NCBI RefSeq assembly: GCF_025370935.1
Contig: NC_133485.1
Coordinates: 19,504,103 to 19,568,102 of the forward strand
Reading direction: 5' to 3'
From: Choristoneura fumiferana
Taxonomy: Eukaryota; Arthropoda; Insecta; Lepidoptera; Tortricidae
Length of the DNA: 64,000 nucleotides
Both the position numbers and the translations under genes were made by a program. Of the stretch, positions 34,377 through 46,621 are shown one piece after another; position 1 is the first letter of the stretch, and each line of letters starts with the position of its first letter. Below the pieces are notes generated by a model that was given only the letters and a program-made list of their open reading frames with translations, was not told where the DNA came from and searched no databases.

Positions 34377-37300
34377 TTACGACTTCTTCCTGCAACACGA
34401 GAGAAGACGGTGCGCTGTAGTGGTGTGCACGGTAGACTCGAGGGCGGGCGGGGGTCGGGTCGGAGACAGAAAACGGGACGGGTGGGACGATCGGTACGGG
34501 TCGGACGGGTTGGAGACACAAAACGGGACGGTCGGGACGGAGATACAAAACGGGACGGGTGGGACGGAGAAAGAAAACGGGACGGGTCGGACGGTATGGA
34601 GACAAAAAACGGGGTAGGTGGGTCGGAGACAGAAAAAGGGACGGGGGGGACGGACGTGACGGGTGGCTCGGACGGGACGGGTGGGTCGGCCGGGACGGAG
34701 ACAAAAAACGGGATGGGTGGGACGTTCGGGACGAGTCGAAAGGGACGGAGACACAATACGGGACGGGTGACGGTCCGGAAGGATCGGTCGGGACGAAGAC
34801 ACAAAACGGGACGGGTGGGACTTCCGAGACGGTGTGGGTCGGTCGCGGGCGGGGCGGGGCGCGTATACTCACTGGTCGTGGTTGTCGGTGTCGGAGTCGT
34901 CCAGCTCGGGCTTGGTGCGGCGCTTCTCGTAGACCAGGATGACGGCGCACAGCACGAGCACCTCGGCGCAGATCCCCAGGAACGGCCACAGCGCCGCGTA
35001 CATGTCCTTGACGCGCAGCGCCGTGTGCCCGAACGGCACCGCCGGCGCCAGCGCAGCCTCGGCCGCCAGCGGCGCGCACACGTACGAGCCCGCGTCCGAC
35101 CGCCGCGCCGCCTCCAGCACCAGCTCCCCGCCGCGCACGCCCGCCTCGCTGTCGCGCACGGTGGCCCGCTCGCCGTCCACCGGCGACAGCGCGGCGCCCT
35201 CCACCGACAGGGACTCGTTGTAGCGCCACTCCACCGCCGGCGCCGGGCGACCCACCACCTGCAACCGAACAATACATATTCACAATACAACGACCATCAT
35301 CGACCATCAATATTACTTCAACACTCACGCAGCAAATTGATAGAACTACTAAATTACTATTCAGTGGCAGCGACCCGGTACCCCGCTCGGTTTTGCGTGA
35401 AAGAGTAACAAACATCCATCCATCCATACAAACTTTCATATAATAAGTATTAGTGAGATAGTGGGATAGTGGGATGTAGCACTTCTAACTTTTTTGGTAT
35501 ATGTGGCTGCTGCAATGGGAATGCAAATACCTTGCAGATGAGCCTTAGCTTCTGTCCCTCGACGACGTTAGTGTTGGCGGAGGGCAGGCGGGTGTAGACC
35601 CGCGCGTGGAGGCGCCAGTTTTCGCGCGCGGCGCCGGCTCCGGCGGCGGCTCCCAGCGCGCAGCTGTAGTTCCCCCAGTCTTCCTCCAGCGCGCGCGGCA
35701 GCTCCAGCGTGGCGCCGCCCTCAGACGTCTTGAAGCGATCCTTCATCTCCGCCTGCTCGAATATCGCAGAGCCGTTCTTATACCTGCAAAGATTGCGCAC
35801 TTACAGTCACAACTAAAACAATTTCTTTGCTCACCCGCGACCTTCAGAGCAAAATTCAGCTTTGTTTGAGTTCGAAACGCGTCAGTGTAGTGTGGTGGTG
35901 GTGATAGAAGGGTTTGTGTGATTTGTGTGTGTCCGTACAGTGTGGAGGTGGAGGAACTGCATGAACACGCATATCTTGCATAAACTTAGCTATCATAAGG
36001 TCGCGGCCAGTCGCGGGTGAGCAAAGGAATTCTTTTAGTTCATTGATATGGTCGGAAAGTATCGCCTGATTCAATAAATTAGTTACAGTCAGATTCAACT
36101 TTTTGGCAATCGGTCGCTTTAGGTCAACAACCACTACTGCCAACGACTCCTGGCAGCAGCAGTAGAGCCAATACGGAACATTAAGACAATAGGTACAGAT
36201 TGGATCCAAGATAGAGACAAAAACGAAGAAGCACCTAAAGTTTTATTTTTTCTTTTGTCATGTACCTATTTCATCATTAATGTCCACTTTTTTAATCTAG
36301 GTTTTGGTCTTAAGTCCTGTCAGATCCATACAAGAACTGTCAGTTTGAGCCTTAAATCAAGATTTAAAAAATCCTACAAGACGTCCTAAACGTCACGATT
36401 TTTTTGTTAGAGGAGTAGAAGAAGGAGAACAGTAGAAGGGTTTTGAGGTTTGTGGATACAGTCAGTCAGTAATGTCCAACGCGCTGACGTTCGTGATCGC
36501 ATTCGCCAAGTATTTATATCCTGCTTTATTTTTAATGCCGTGTGACAGAAACAAGCGGTGAAAACGATTGTGATTCCGAGTGCGTCAGACAAGGCCTCAG
36601 GTTCGATCGGTTTGTCGGAAGCGAGGCGCGATATGCCGGTTCGGCCGGAAAATAAGTTAGACCCCCTACCTCATAAGGCGAAAAGCAATAAGGCTCTATG
36701 ACCATTCCAAATGTACCGAGTAGCCCATTTATACTTCTTTTTTTTAGCATTACAAAGAAGGTAAGCGATCGTGACGTGTCTTTTAATTGAAAAACAAGTT
36801 TTGAAAAATAAGTCGCAGCAAAATGTAACAATTAGCAAGGACATTATGATCATTTACATTCTTTTGGTGTCTTGAGTAATAGTTACTGTTTTTTTTTAAG
36901 TTTTTCAATAAAAAGATTCGTCAAGATTGTTTACCTTATTTCTAATGCTAAAAAAACGAAGTATAGACGGGTCAGAATGGACAACTCTGATAAAAACTAC
37001 ATTAATCATTTTAAAACCATTTTTAATACAATCCTGCCTTTTCGCTGCCTGTACTCTTTGTTAACTGTACTCGAGCTGTCATTCGACCTACATATCAGAA
37101 CTAAATCTCAAGTCAATCCAACCATTATGTGGGTCAAATTTCGAGATTTGGTTATTGGTAGACAGATACGAATGAAATGTAACAATTTTCTTCACTACGG
37201 CCAGTGCTGGCCGTATTGTTTAGTGTTCTGGCGCTCGCAATCACATTCACCATCTCTTTCTACCCTCGTCCTACACCGTGAGACAGAAAGAAGTGGTGAA

Positions 37301-40300
37301 AACTATTGTGATTCAGAGTGCGCTAGTCATAAGGCCTCAGGTTCCATTCCTCAACTGAGTACCTATGTTTTTAGGGTTCCGTAGCCAAAATGGCAAAAAC
37401 GGAATCCTTATAGCTTCGCCATGCCCTGTCTGTCCGTCCGTCTTAGCTTAGAGACTATTAGTGCTAGACAAGTATAATTATGCATGGATATAATACACAG
37501 TAATTATGCCTACAAAATAGTAAAATATATATTTTTTTAGGGTAAGTAGGTAAGGTAACTCTCCCGAAGACGCAAAGCGAGGGTGTTTTTTTTTTCTCCT
37601 CTAACCTTACAGTACGAGTGCAAATTTATCTTAAAGTCGAGCGTCGATGCCGAGTGCCTTGTAAAGTGTTGCCGCAAAGAAAATGAACAACAACACAGAT
37701 GTGAGATGTGACAGGCGAATGAAGAACCAGTGACGAGAACAGGAAACGAGCCGAGGTGATACCGACCTATCCAATTAAATACGACACTAAGGGCTGTTTC
37801 ACCATCCATTGATTAGTGTTAACTGACGGTTAAATGTGATGCCGTCTCCATCTATTCGAACAAAACAAATAGAGACGGCATCACATTTAACCGTCAGTTA
37901 ACACTAATCAATGGATGGTGAAACAGCCCCTAAGTATCACATATCGCAACAAAAAGTATGGATTAAAAACGTGTCGCGGTGTTAAGTATGTCAACAAGAT
38001 AGTAAATAATGCAAAACGTAGATAAGATTATATTGGCGTCATAGCTTGATTGGTGTTTGCTCACGTTTAAAAATTAAATCTCCTCCGTCTTCGAATGAGC
38101 TCTCTCGTACGTTAAGGACAGCTGTAAAGCGCGCAAACAGACGCGGGAAGCATGCGCGCGCGACGCTGACGCAGCGATAATGGGGGGGGGGGGGCTGCGC
38201 AACTCACGGCCGAATCAAAAAGATATGATTATCATGCAGATGGAGAGATAGCGAGTTACTGCTGAATCCAATCAACTTGTTACCATCTGAAAAACCTCAC
38301 TGCGCACCGTTCACTAATGAAATAAGTCTTTAAAAAAACTTACGCTGCGTTCCGACAAATGCGCAAGATGTGTTAGAAGCTTAACCGAATTGGTTTTAGC
38401 GAACCGAAAGTGGAACCTGACAATTTAGTTTATCGGAACCGAAAAAATCGAACCAGAATCGGAGCCTGAGTATAGGTGGACGAGATGTTAAGGGTAGGTC
38501 TACTAAACCTGAGGGTCTATTGCGCAACGTTTGACAAATCAGAATCAAATGAAAGTTTTCGCATACAAAACTGTCTTTATTGTCGCGAGTTCAGAAACCT
38601 AACATAATTAGCCCTTTGTATTTTTTGATGTACGCGGATGTCCAGTCGCAGCGGAAGCGACATCCGAATAGACTTCACGTTTCTAACGGAACCGGAACCG
38701 AAACGGATGTTTAATATCAAACGGAAGTGACTTAGCGAAACGGAATGGAACGAACATGTGGTTTTAGCTGGCGACGATGATAGATAAATGAGCGTTTTAT
38801 TGGTTAATCAAACACCGAAAATCGGAACCGGAACCAGCCTATCCTTGCCTGAGTTCATTTCGTGGACGAAAGATGTTAAGTGGTAGGTTACTAAACCTGA
38901 GGGTTTGATACGTTACGTTTCAAGTCCGAGGATCGTGCACATCGTGCCATCCAGCATACGAACAGGCATGATGATGTGATGCGATGTCAAAACGTCCTAT
39001 CAAAATTAAGCCCTGTTTTCCGTTCATGAAATGTCGTTTTCATGTACAGTCGCAGCGGTAAGCAATGACATTCGATTTAGTCAGCTTTCAAAATTAACGA
39101 ATTTAAAATGAAACGGAATTTATTATAATATTTACATTCCGATAAATAAAACAACCAGAACGGTTATGATCACTGTTTTTAAACAGCTGAGCTTTTATGT
39201 TTGATAAATGAAGCTATTTTCAAAAACATTTTCCAAGGCATTTTCGCACAGTTTCAAATCAAAATAAATGCAAAGTACTACCTTGTCGCTGTTACGTTCA
39301 CTTTCGTACCCCGGACCGAAAGATGAAATTGAAGTTCCAGTTAAATATCCTGAGATTTTGAATACGTTTAAAGATTAGTAGAGTAAGCACGCGAACCATG
39401 TCAGTGGGGACAGCAATTTTATTAGCTGAATTTTGAGGCTTATGCAAGTGATGATGATGATAGATGTCAAAGTCCTGATCAAAAGTCTAAGGGGCTGTTT
39501 CACCATCCATTGATTAGTGTTAACTGGCGGTTAGGTGTGCTGCCGTCTCTATTTGTTTTGTTCGAATAGACGGAGATGGCATCACATTTAACCGTCGGTT
39601 AACGCTAATCAATGGATGGTGAAACAGCCCCTAAGGGTGCTACCTCTGTTTCCGGGTCCCTTTCGGAGTTTAGTTTTTTTAGACATTTTTGATCAGGACT
39701 TCGAATTCTATAACATATCGAATAGGAATATCGAAAGGGAGCGACGGATCGACGTGATTTTTGGCATAGAGATAGTTGGGTCAGAAAGTGACAGGCTACT
39801 TTTTTTCTATCCCGGAAAAATGCAGTTCCCGAGAGAACAGCACGCGATAACCGAATTCCACGCGGGCGAAGCCGCGGGCAAAAGCTAGTACTACACACAA
39901 ACGCTGCAAGTTAAATGAAAGCTTGTTATTGTAATGAACAAATGAACGATGCGGTCGATGAACTTTCAGACACTAACTAAGACGTCAATAACGAATAATT
40001 TGAATAATTAAGTTCACCCGTATCGAGTTTCCACCTGTCACTAAGGACCGCTACTGACTACACTATAGTGCATTGTGCATCAAGGGGCGTAAGAAGGAGA
40101 TTACTAACGAGTCTATTAGAAGCCCGACGCCGGAGGCAGAGGGCTTTTAATGACTCGAGTTTGTAATCCCCTTACGACCCGTGATACACACAATGATAAT
40201 AATCACATTGCGAGGAAAAAAATGCAAAAATTTAATTATTTTGTGTCCAAGCACTTCACAGCTCAGCAAAAGCAAGACGCTAAGAAAACAACTGAATAAA

Positions 40301-43300
40301 ATATGGCTGCCTGCCAATACAGGGGGCTACTACAAAATTCGATAATCGAAGTTCGTATCGTACCCTCCCTCTCACTCTCGTATTAAATAATATTAGCGTG
40401 AGGAAAACTATATGAACTTCGATTTTCGAATTACGTGGTAGCCAGCCCCCCCTGACTGTCACTTTTTTCGAGTCGTCTACCATATACGTAGATAATACTA
40501 AGAACCGTGTTTAGTTTAGAATTCGAATGGTCTTACGGCCAGATTATTCCAAGATGCTAAAAAAATATGTACAAAAATTATTGCAAAACATTTTGATTAT
40601 AAATTCAAAATATAAAAATAACGAAGTTTCATGAAGCGTGGCAAATTGTTATGGTGTAAAATTGGGTTATAACTAAATTTTAAAGATGTGAATAAAACGT
40701 TGGCTGACTTGAAACCTCTTTAGTCTGAAATGACGTACCTACTAACTTTTTAAAACTAAAGTCATAACTCCCTTGGGGAGGAAAACTATACGTAAATCCA
40801 TAATTCCCGCGGGAACAATTGAGGCCACTGTCCTATAGTATACAGGCATGGAATAACATCATTGACGAGCAAGTGTGATGAAAACGAACTAACGACCTTC
40901 CTAATTAATGAAATACTCGCGGTTTCTGAATGTGACGAACAGAAAAGCCACGACATTGTTAGCGCAGAGCTACTGATGTGCCAAAGGAAACTTTCCAAAA
41001 ATTTTTGTATAGGGATTGAAACTTTCCGTTTCTTAAATTAAAATTTCCTATATAGTGCTAGCGGTACGCCCCGAAATTCAGCAAAATGCTGCACACCTAT
41101 TTCCAGAAATTTCCGAGAAATTTCTCACCTTTTTGGGAACTTTCTATAACTTAAACATCTGTCTGTACGTAGAGCCCGTTCACACAACGTAAGTTTTATC
41201 GGATCTGCTAACTATCGGATAGTGAACATGACTGCCCAGTTTTGGAGGATCCCCCGGTCCGGATCTGGTTCTTTGCAGGATTGTTGTTCCGAGCTTGTGA
41301 ACTGAAATACTGTTGCCATGCGGTTATCGTCAGGCGCTGCTTGTTTCATTGAGAGCATACTTCGAACGAGTACTCATTCTCTGACCCTTAAGTCAGCACA
41401 TATACTAATATTATAAATCCGAATATGTGTATTTGTATGTTTGTCCGTTTTTCACGTCGAAACGGAGCGACACTGAGCGACGTGATTTTTGGCATAGAGA
41501 TAGTTTATGGGCCAGAGAGTAACATAGGCTACTTTTTATCACGCACAGCAATCCACAGTTCCGGAAGAAACAGCGCGCGATAACCGAATTTCACTCGAGC
41601 GAAGCCGCGGGCAAAATCTAGTTTCTATCTATACCTAGTGCCACCCGCGAAGACGCGTGATTTTGTCAAAATTGGCCATTAATGACATTGTAATAAGAAC
41701 CACGGCACGCGTCATCGTGAATGACTCTACCTATAACTTTGCACCTATAACCACGTCCCTGAGTTTGTTGAAGATATTCAACGTGAACACCGGCCTATTT
41801 CGTGAAAAAACTTGTGTTTTGATCCCGTGCCTGCAGCGAAGGGGGGACGGCGACTATAATATTATAGGGGGGTAAAGGCGGTGCAGGGGTGAGCTGTGAG
41901 TACGCACCAGACATAAGGCAGCTTGTCGGCATTATTGAGCGTGCAGTTAAAGGAGACGGCCCGCTGCAGGTCATAGTACACGATGGGCCCCGCCTCGCTC
42001 TCCGCGTCCGCCTCCGCCGCCGCCGCCGCCGCCGCCTCCGCCGCCGCCTCCGCGGGGACCGCCGTCGGCGCCGCCGTCGTCTCCACACCTGGAACAGACG
42101 AGTCCCACAGTCACGATGCGATAAAACATTACTTTCTGATAATGATTTCGCTGGTTACATTTTAAGTTGAAGCTTGATGAACTTATTGATATTTTTATAC
42201 TGTTGATTTTATAGTATGACTGAACTCTGGAAGCATTTTTTTTTTTTTAGACATAAACAAACACGCACACGCACGCGTGCACAGGACGCGGCGAGCGGCT
42301 CCGCGCCGCAGCTCCCGTCACCGACGATCTCATTTCACATCGCTGATCAAGTGAGCAGGAACAATTTTTCCAAACCAAAAAGACAATGTAATAATTTTAA
42401 TGTGAATGAAGAAAAATCTCAGGGGCTTTATCAGAGTTGGGAGTCGGCCGGTCCGAGCAGCAGTCGCTCGGGCACGTAACACGGTAACTCTCGTGACAGA
42501 CCGCAGGCGGAGAGCCGCTCACCGCCCTTCAGTGCGGTCTCACTCTATTATAATTCAAACTAAGTAGCAATAATTAGGCGGCTACTGCGAACGACGTTCT
42601 ATTTAGGTATTATAGATACAAAAGGTAGGCACGGCCAGAGCGCTACCTACAGCGGTGGCAGCCGCGAAGCCGCGAGCGAGCTTCGAGGAGCGACCACCGA
42701 CCTCAAACACTACGCGCTAACTACACACTCGCTAAACACAAGGAGACCGACACTACTAATACGTAATCAATCACAACAACGACTAAGGTAAGTCAGTTAT
42801 TTACGACAAAATAAAAATACGTCAAGGACACCGCTCAGCCTCCGGTGCAGAAAATAAATATTAATAGGCAATTATTGCATCACATTTACCAGAGTAGCAC
42901 GGAAAGTTTTATCTCATCATGTCCAAAATGGAAACAAGGCGTTTAACTGGCTCAGGATGACTTCGTCTACGGTCCCATTTTATCACCTTCTTTTAAATCG
43001 TCCACAGTGCCACGTCGTCCGGCTATTCCTAAATCTTCCACTTTCTGATATCGTCAATATCCCATTTTGTCTAACTTCCTATTTCAACCACAGTGCCAAT
43101 TCGTCCACTTTCTTTTACTAAAGACAGTACTAACTACTTGCTACTTGGTTAGCGGTGCCAACTCGTCCGCATACCTACCTTTATCGACCAGCGCTGTTAA
43201 GTTGTGAACGAGTTTTTACATAAAAATACAAAGAAAATTAAACTGCGGACCCCGTGCCCGTGGCGTCTAGGTACGGGCATAATAATAGAACAAGTCTGGA

Positions 43301-46300
43301 TAATGAACGATAAAATAATGTTGGCATTGTAGTCTAAATAGGAACGTTAACGAGTTAACACCGTGGTCTAAATAGGAATGTTGACGAGTTGGCACTGTGG
43401 CCCCCGTAAGAAAATGGACATGAAAGGAAAATGACGATATAGGAATGTTGGCGCATCAGAATTGTAGACTATATGAGAATGAGGACGATTAAGAAGATGA
43501 TGAAATAGGACTGTGGACGAAGTCACCCTGAGCCGTTTAATTTAGACAGTAGATGTAATTGATTAGGAATTATTTGATTAATAGTCTCCTGCGAAGTGCA
43601 GCAGCAGGCCAGCGGCGCGGCGTGGGCCCGCCGCCGCGTGGCCAGTGGCAACTCGACCCTGACCGTGTACCTATTTCCATCCCTTCGCTAGAATCTGATC
43701 GCGTTTACCGGCGCAAAGTAGTTTAATATCTTATCGTCAAACGCACCGATTTAGTCGTCTTTAATTAACCAACTGGAACTTAGATTACAATGAAATCCGT
43801 GTTTGATTCTCAATATCTACTCGGCGTAACCCGTCACGGGAAACGTTATCAAACTTATACTTTGATTCAATTTATTAGCCCGATAACGGTCGACGGAATA
43901 GCAACTCTCAGTGGTACTCTCGGCCGCGGACGGGCCCGCTCCGTAAAGAAAATCGAAGGTGAGGTTTCGGAATAAAAAAAAAATGTGCTCGACAAAACAA
44001 TGTCTCGTTTTATTAATCCAAACTACAATGCACCTACAGAGAACGAACAATTCTACAGTCGAATATTAATAGAGTAAATCCAAACTACGGCCAAAGTACG
44101 AGCAGCGAAGCGAATTAGCGAAGAGCGGTCAAATGCGGGCGGTGTCGGGCGCGGTACCGGGGTCCGCCTCGACCAGCAGGCGCAGGCGCTGCGCGTCGGG
44201 GCCGGCCGCGCACGCGTACACGCCGGCCATGTGCGGCGCGGCGGCCGGCGCGCGCAGCCGCGCCCGCAGCCCCTGGCGAGCCGGCGCCGCCACCGGCGCC
44301 TCCCCCGCGGGCCGCAGCTCGGGCGGCAGCGGGCGGCCGTCCTCGCGGCGCCACTCCGCGCGCTGCTCCACGCGCAGCGCGCACTCCAGCTGCAGCGGCG
44401 CGCCCGAGCGCACGCGCACCACCACCTCGCCCGCCGCAGACTCTACACAGGGCACAGGGCACAGGGCGCCGCCTCACTACCGTACTCGCTAACGCGGTCA
44501 TAGTCATACACGCAAGAACATTGGCACATGATCCCAGATAAAATCCCACTATCCCACTAATATTATAAATGCGAAAGTTTGTAAGTCTGTTTGTTTGTTT
44601 GTTACTTCACCACGTCTAAAGCACTGAACCGATTTAGATGAAATTCGGTATACAGATAGTTTCGAGTCCCGGAGAACGAAATAGGAGTTTTTATCATGGA
44701 AAATTGCATAGTTTCCGCGGGATAGCGATAAAAGAACTCTGCTCGGAGTCGCGGGTAACGGCTAGTTGTACAATAAACAGTTTAGGTCGACACGGTGGAG
44801 GCTTCCACGGAAACGCAAGCAAAATTCTACTGTGCGTTGAGATTGTTTTGAGCATCTCAACTATAACTGACTTAGAGATGTGTGAATAGTGTTTGCAGCT
44901 TCCAAAAAATATTAATTTGACAATAAGAGGTACTTTCAATCAGCTGGTTACCACTGGTTCCTATTACCTTTATAAACTCTATTACATTATCAGATAGTTT
45001 TATTTGAGTTCTCTAACTTTGCTGTTCAGTTTATTCTGTCGTTTTTTTTGAAACTGATTAAAAATATGAACAAAATCACAATTGTTATTCCTGAAATCTA
45101 TCAAGTACCTAGGTGCTGTTTAGTAAAAATGTAATTTAGATCTAAAATGTTATTTTAATTTTATCAAAGATAGGTATGACATTGGAACTTTTTCTGTAGT
45201 TTTGATAGCGAAAAGAAGAGTCGCTGTAGTTCAATTAGACCATTTATATGTAGTTTTTAGTTTTTTATAATATTAAGCTGTGAGCTTGAAGCACTCAGTC
45301 AGTAGGTGAAGGAGGAGGGTTAGGGGGGATAACTCCTGGCACTACTTGCACTTTGATTGAAGCTTAATATTATACACAAAAGGATCAAAAAAGCCTTTTC
45401 ACAAATATTTTGTATTTTTGAAAGACCTATCCAACATAGGTACTGCACCATGCAAACCAACTTTTTACAAATGGGGTAGGTACTCCACAAATCTATTTTA
45501 ATTTATTTTCACAACCTGGTCAGCATGATTATTATGTTAACAAACAGACAGCAAAACTACATATGAGAGTTCTGTTTTTGCCGTTCTTACTGGGGAATCC
45601 TAAAAATGGGACTATAATCTTTCAATTGTATCTAAACTATATAATAACACACTGCTAAAATTATCTGCAAGACAACATTAGCATCTTGGGGTAATAGTTT
45701 TCGTCATTGTGTTATCACAGAGAAGAGTCCACAAACAAGTCAATGAAATGATAAAGACTTGGTTATTTGCTCAGATAAGACAGGCATTGTTAACTTATGT
45801 TTGCCAGTATCAGCAGCAGCCCTGCCCCAGCAAACAGGCATTGACAATTAAACTGTACCTCTCAACTAATTGAATTGTAGCTAGCTGACGGTGTACTATA
45901 ATAACACTGCAGATTTGATTTTGAGTTTCAAGGCCAATAAATGATTTTGAGTTTGACTGTACTTTACAAGTTCCTTTAAATCAAATGCGAATATATAATA
46001 GTTCCCTTACAGATATTGGTGAAGCAATAGTGAATAATCTAACACTGCAGGTCTTGCAAGTCACCAGGACTGCTGGAAATATTAACTGTTGTCACTAAAC
46101 TATTCTTTATTCCTCTAAAAGGATTACAATAAATCATCAGATCAAAATATGATTAATACTAACTAGTAAAATGTACTACATGGTAATAAAAAATATAAAT
46201 TGGAAGTGCAAATTAGAGCAGTGCAGCAGTGGTATGAATCATACACAACAATAATTAAACAAATATTAAGGACAGGCCTTTGTAGTAAGCGTGACATCAC

Positions 46301-46621
46301 TCGCCCGCGCCCGGAGCGGCTGGGCTGGGTACGTGCTAGTGCTAGGGCTGCCGAGTTCCGAGCTAACGGGGGACGGGAAATAGCGATAACGTTGTTCCAG
46401 ACGTCTGTCTACGCCTTAACGTAATACGTTAACCGACATGCGACTCGTCTGCGAGAGACCACTAGTATCGTAAAACGGCACGAATATCCAAGGACAATCA
46501 ATGATATAAATAAAACTAATTACATCAAAATCTAATACATTCACTTACTTTGTGCTTTTGATGGAACTACATTGGCTAATAATAGCAGAGCCAACGGCAA
46601 ACAGGATAATGCTCGGCGCAT
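34377..46621 (-). CDS. Bsg: Basigin, Ig-superfamily membrane protein
   Basis: Single-pass cell-surface glycoprotein and transporter chaperone. Minus-strand exons: 46621-46549, optional 44442-44158, 42088-41908, 35783-35531, 35258-34873, 34389-34377. Without the optional exon the frame is 301 codons plus TAA; with it, 396. Exon 1 gives the signal peptide (MRRALSCLPLALLLLANVVP). The optional exon (95 codons) holds an Ig domain (LQLECALRV, AEWRRED, GVYACAAG). Next come an Ala/Glu-rich linker, Ig domain 1 (SFNCTLNN, PYVWYKNG, DWGNYSC) and Ig domain 2 (RLICKVVGRPAPAVEW, DAGSYVC). The membrane segment is ALWPFLGICAEVLVLCAVIL, with the family-typical Glu inside it, then the tail YEKRRTKPELDDSDTDNHDQKKS. 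Phases agree at every junction. The optional exon's donor (G|GTACCG) is weak; read through, it ends in TGA at 44133-44131. Confidence 0.95.
34440..34845. repeat. GC-rich minisatellite filling the last Bsg intron
   Basis: Irregular repeats of 'gggacgggtgggacggagac' and 'acaaaaaacggg' motifs, units of roughly 14-30 bp. They occupy most of the 483-bp intron between the exons ending at 34873 and starting at 34389. Long open frames on both strands here are by-products of the repeat. Confidence 0.85.
35860..36060. mobile_element. Repeat with 'gttcgaaacgcgtc' in Bsg intron
   Basis: Uninterrupted relative of 11320-11760, containing 'acgcgtcagtgtagtgtggt', 'ggaggtggaggaactgcatg' and 'gcataaacttagctatcata'. 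Confidence 0.55.
36430..37510. repeat. Intronic repeat fragments (Bsg)
   Basis: 36475-36600 and 37230-37345 are two copies of the repeat also at 21365. 37372-37500 is the reversed end of the 'ccggccaagagc' family ('gggttccgtagccaaaatgg', then CTGTCCGTCC). No exon seen. Confidence 0.5.
37791..37930. mobile_element. PIF/Harbinger-like palindromic MITE, copy 1
   Basis: Almost perfect palindrome with arms 'ctgtttcaccatccattgat' and complement. TAA flanks both ends (37788-37790, 37931-37933), the 3-bp duplication typical of PIF/Harbinger. Confidence 0.82.
38340..39130 (+). repeat. Degenerate direct duplication in Bsg intron
   Basis: Two blocks about 400 bp apart share 'ggacgagatgttaagggtag' / 'ggacgaaagatgttaagtgg', then 'actaaacctgagggt', then 'cagtcgcagcggaagcgaca' / 'cagtcgcagcggtaagcaat'. 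A poly-G run (38181-38192) lies just upstream. Origin unknown. Confidence 0.5.
39491..39631. mobile_element. PIF/Harbinger-like palindromic MITE, copy 2
   Basis: Same family as 37791-37930, with TAA duplications at 39488-39490 and 39632-39634. It has more mismatches between arms than copy 1. Confidence 0.82.
39655..39890 (+). mobile_element. Helitron-like element end
   Basis: Ends 'gcgggcgaagccgcgggcaa' + aagctag, i.e. CTAG, with the family's 'gacgtgatttttggcataga' core, and lies directly after the second PIF-like MITE. Confidence 0.5.
39900..41400. other. Bsg intron, no exon seen
   Basis: Contains a short form of the 25375 element at 40077-40195 ('attagaagcccgacgccgga' between 'ggggcgtaagaaggagatta' and complement) and an inverted pair around 40330-40455 ('cgataatcgaagttcgtatc' / 'aacttcgattttcgaattac'). 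Otherwise AT-rich. Confidence 0.45.
41402..41622 (+). mobile_element. Helitron-like non-autonomous element
   Basis: From 'actaatattataaatccgaa' to 'gcgaagccgcgggcaaaatc' + tag, with CTAG at the 3' end. It is 220 bp and sits about 290 bp downstream of Bsg exon 3. Confidence 0.55.
42560..42787 (+). other. Candidate non-coding first exon on +
   Basis: A CG-rich stretch ends in a consensus donor, 'gactaag|gtaagtcag' (donor at 42788). No open frame of note. It may be a + strand transcript start, or an alternative Bsg promoter seen from the other side. Weak evidence. Confidence 0.25.
42942..43540. mobile_element. Foldback-like inverted repeat with internal subrepeats
   Basis: Ends 'tttaactggctcaggatgac' and the complement of 'ttaaacggctcagggtgac'. 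Arms contain spaced repeats of 'cgtccacagtgcca'-like units facing 'gttggcactgtgg' units. Lies between the optional exon and exon 3 of Bsg. No target duplication found. Confidence 0.55.
44009..44014 (-). terminator. Poly(A) signal for a short Bsg isoform
   Basis: Minus-strand AATAAA about 120 nt past the TGA (44133-44131) reached when the optional Ig exon is not spliced out at its weak donor. It would make that exon a terminal exon. Confidence 0.45.
44558..44766 (+). mobile_element. Helitron-like non-autonomous element
   Basis: From 'ctaatattataaatgcgaaa' to 'gagtcgcgggtaacggctag' (CTAG end), just upstream of the optional Bsg exon. Confidence 0.55.
44770..46540. other. Bsg first intron
   Basis: Contains a partial inverted repeat around 45265-45375 ('aatattaagctgtgag' / 'gaagcttaatatt'), fragments of the 'ccggccaagagc' family around 45410-45605, and a retroposon tail at 45915-45960. 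No exon seen. Confidence 0.4.

Noticed and set aside
34253..35440. Several long open frames on both strands overlapping the Bsg 3' exons
   Set aside because: They arise from the GGGACGG minisatellite and from GC-rich Bsg exons read in other frames; only the frame with the Ig fold and membrane helix has splice support.
41795..42170. Arg-rich frames from the GCC repeat near 42000
   Set aside because: Other-frame readings of the Ala/Glu linker codons of Bsg exon 3.
43790..43975. 61-codon frame starting MKSVFDSQ
   Set aside because: Intronic to Bsg, no splice sites or recognisable motif; likely chance.
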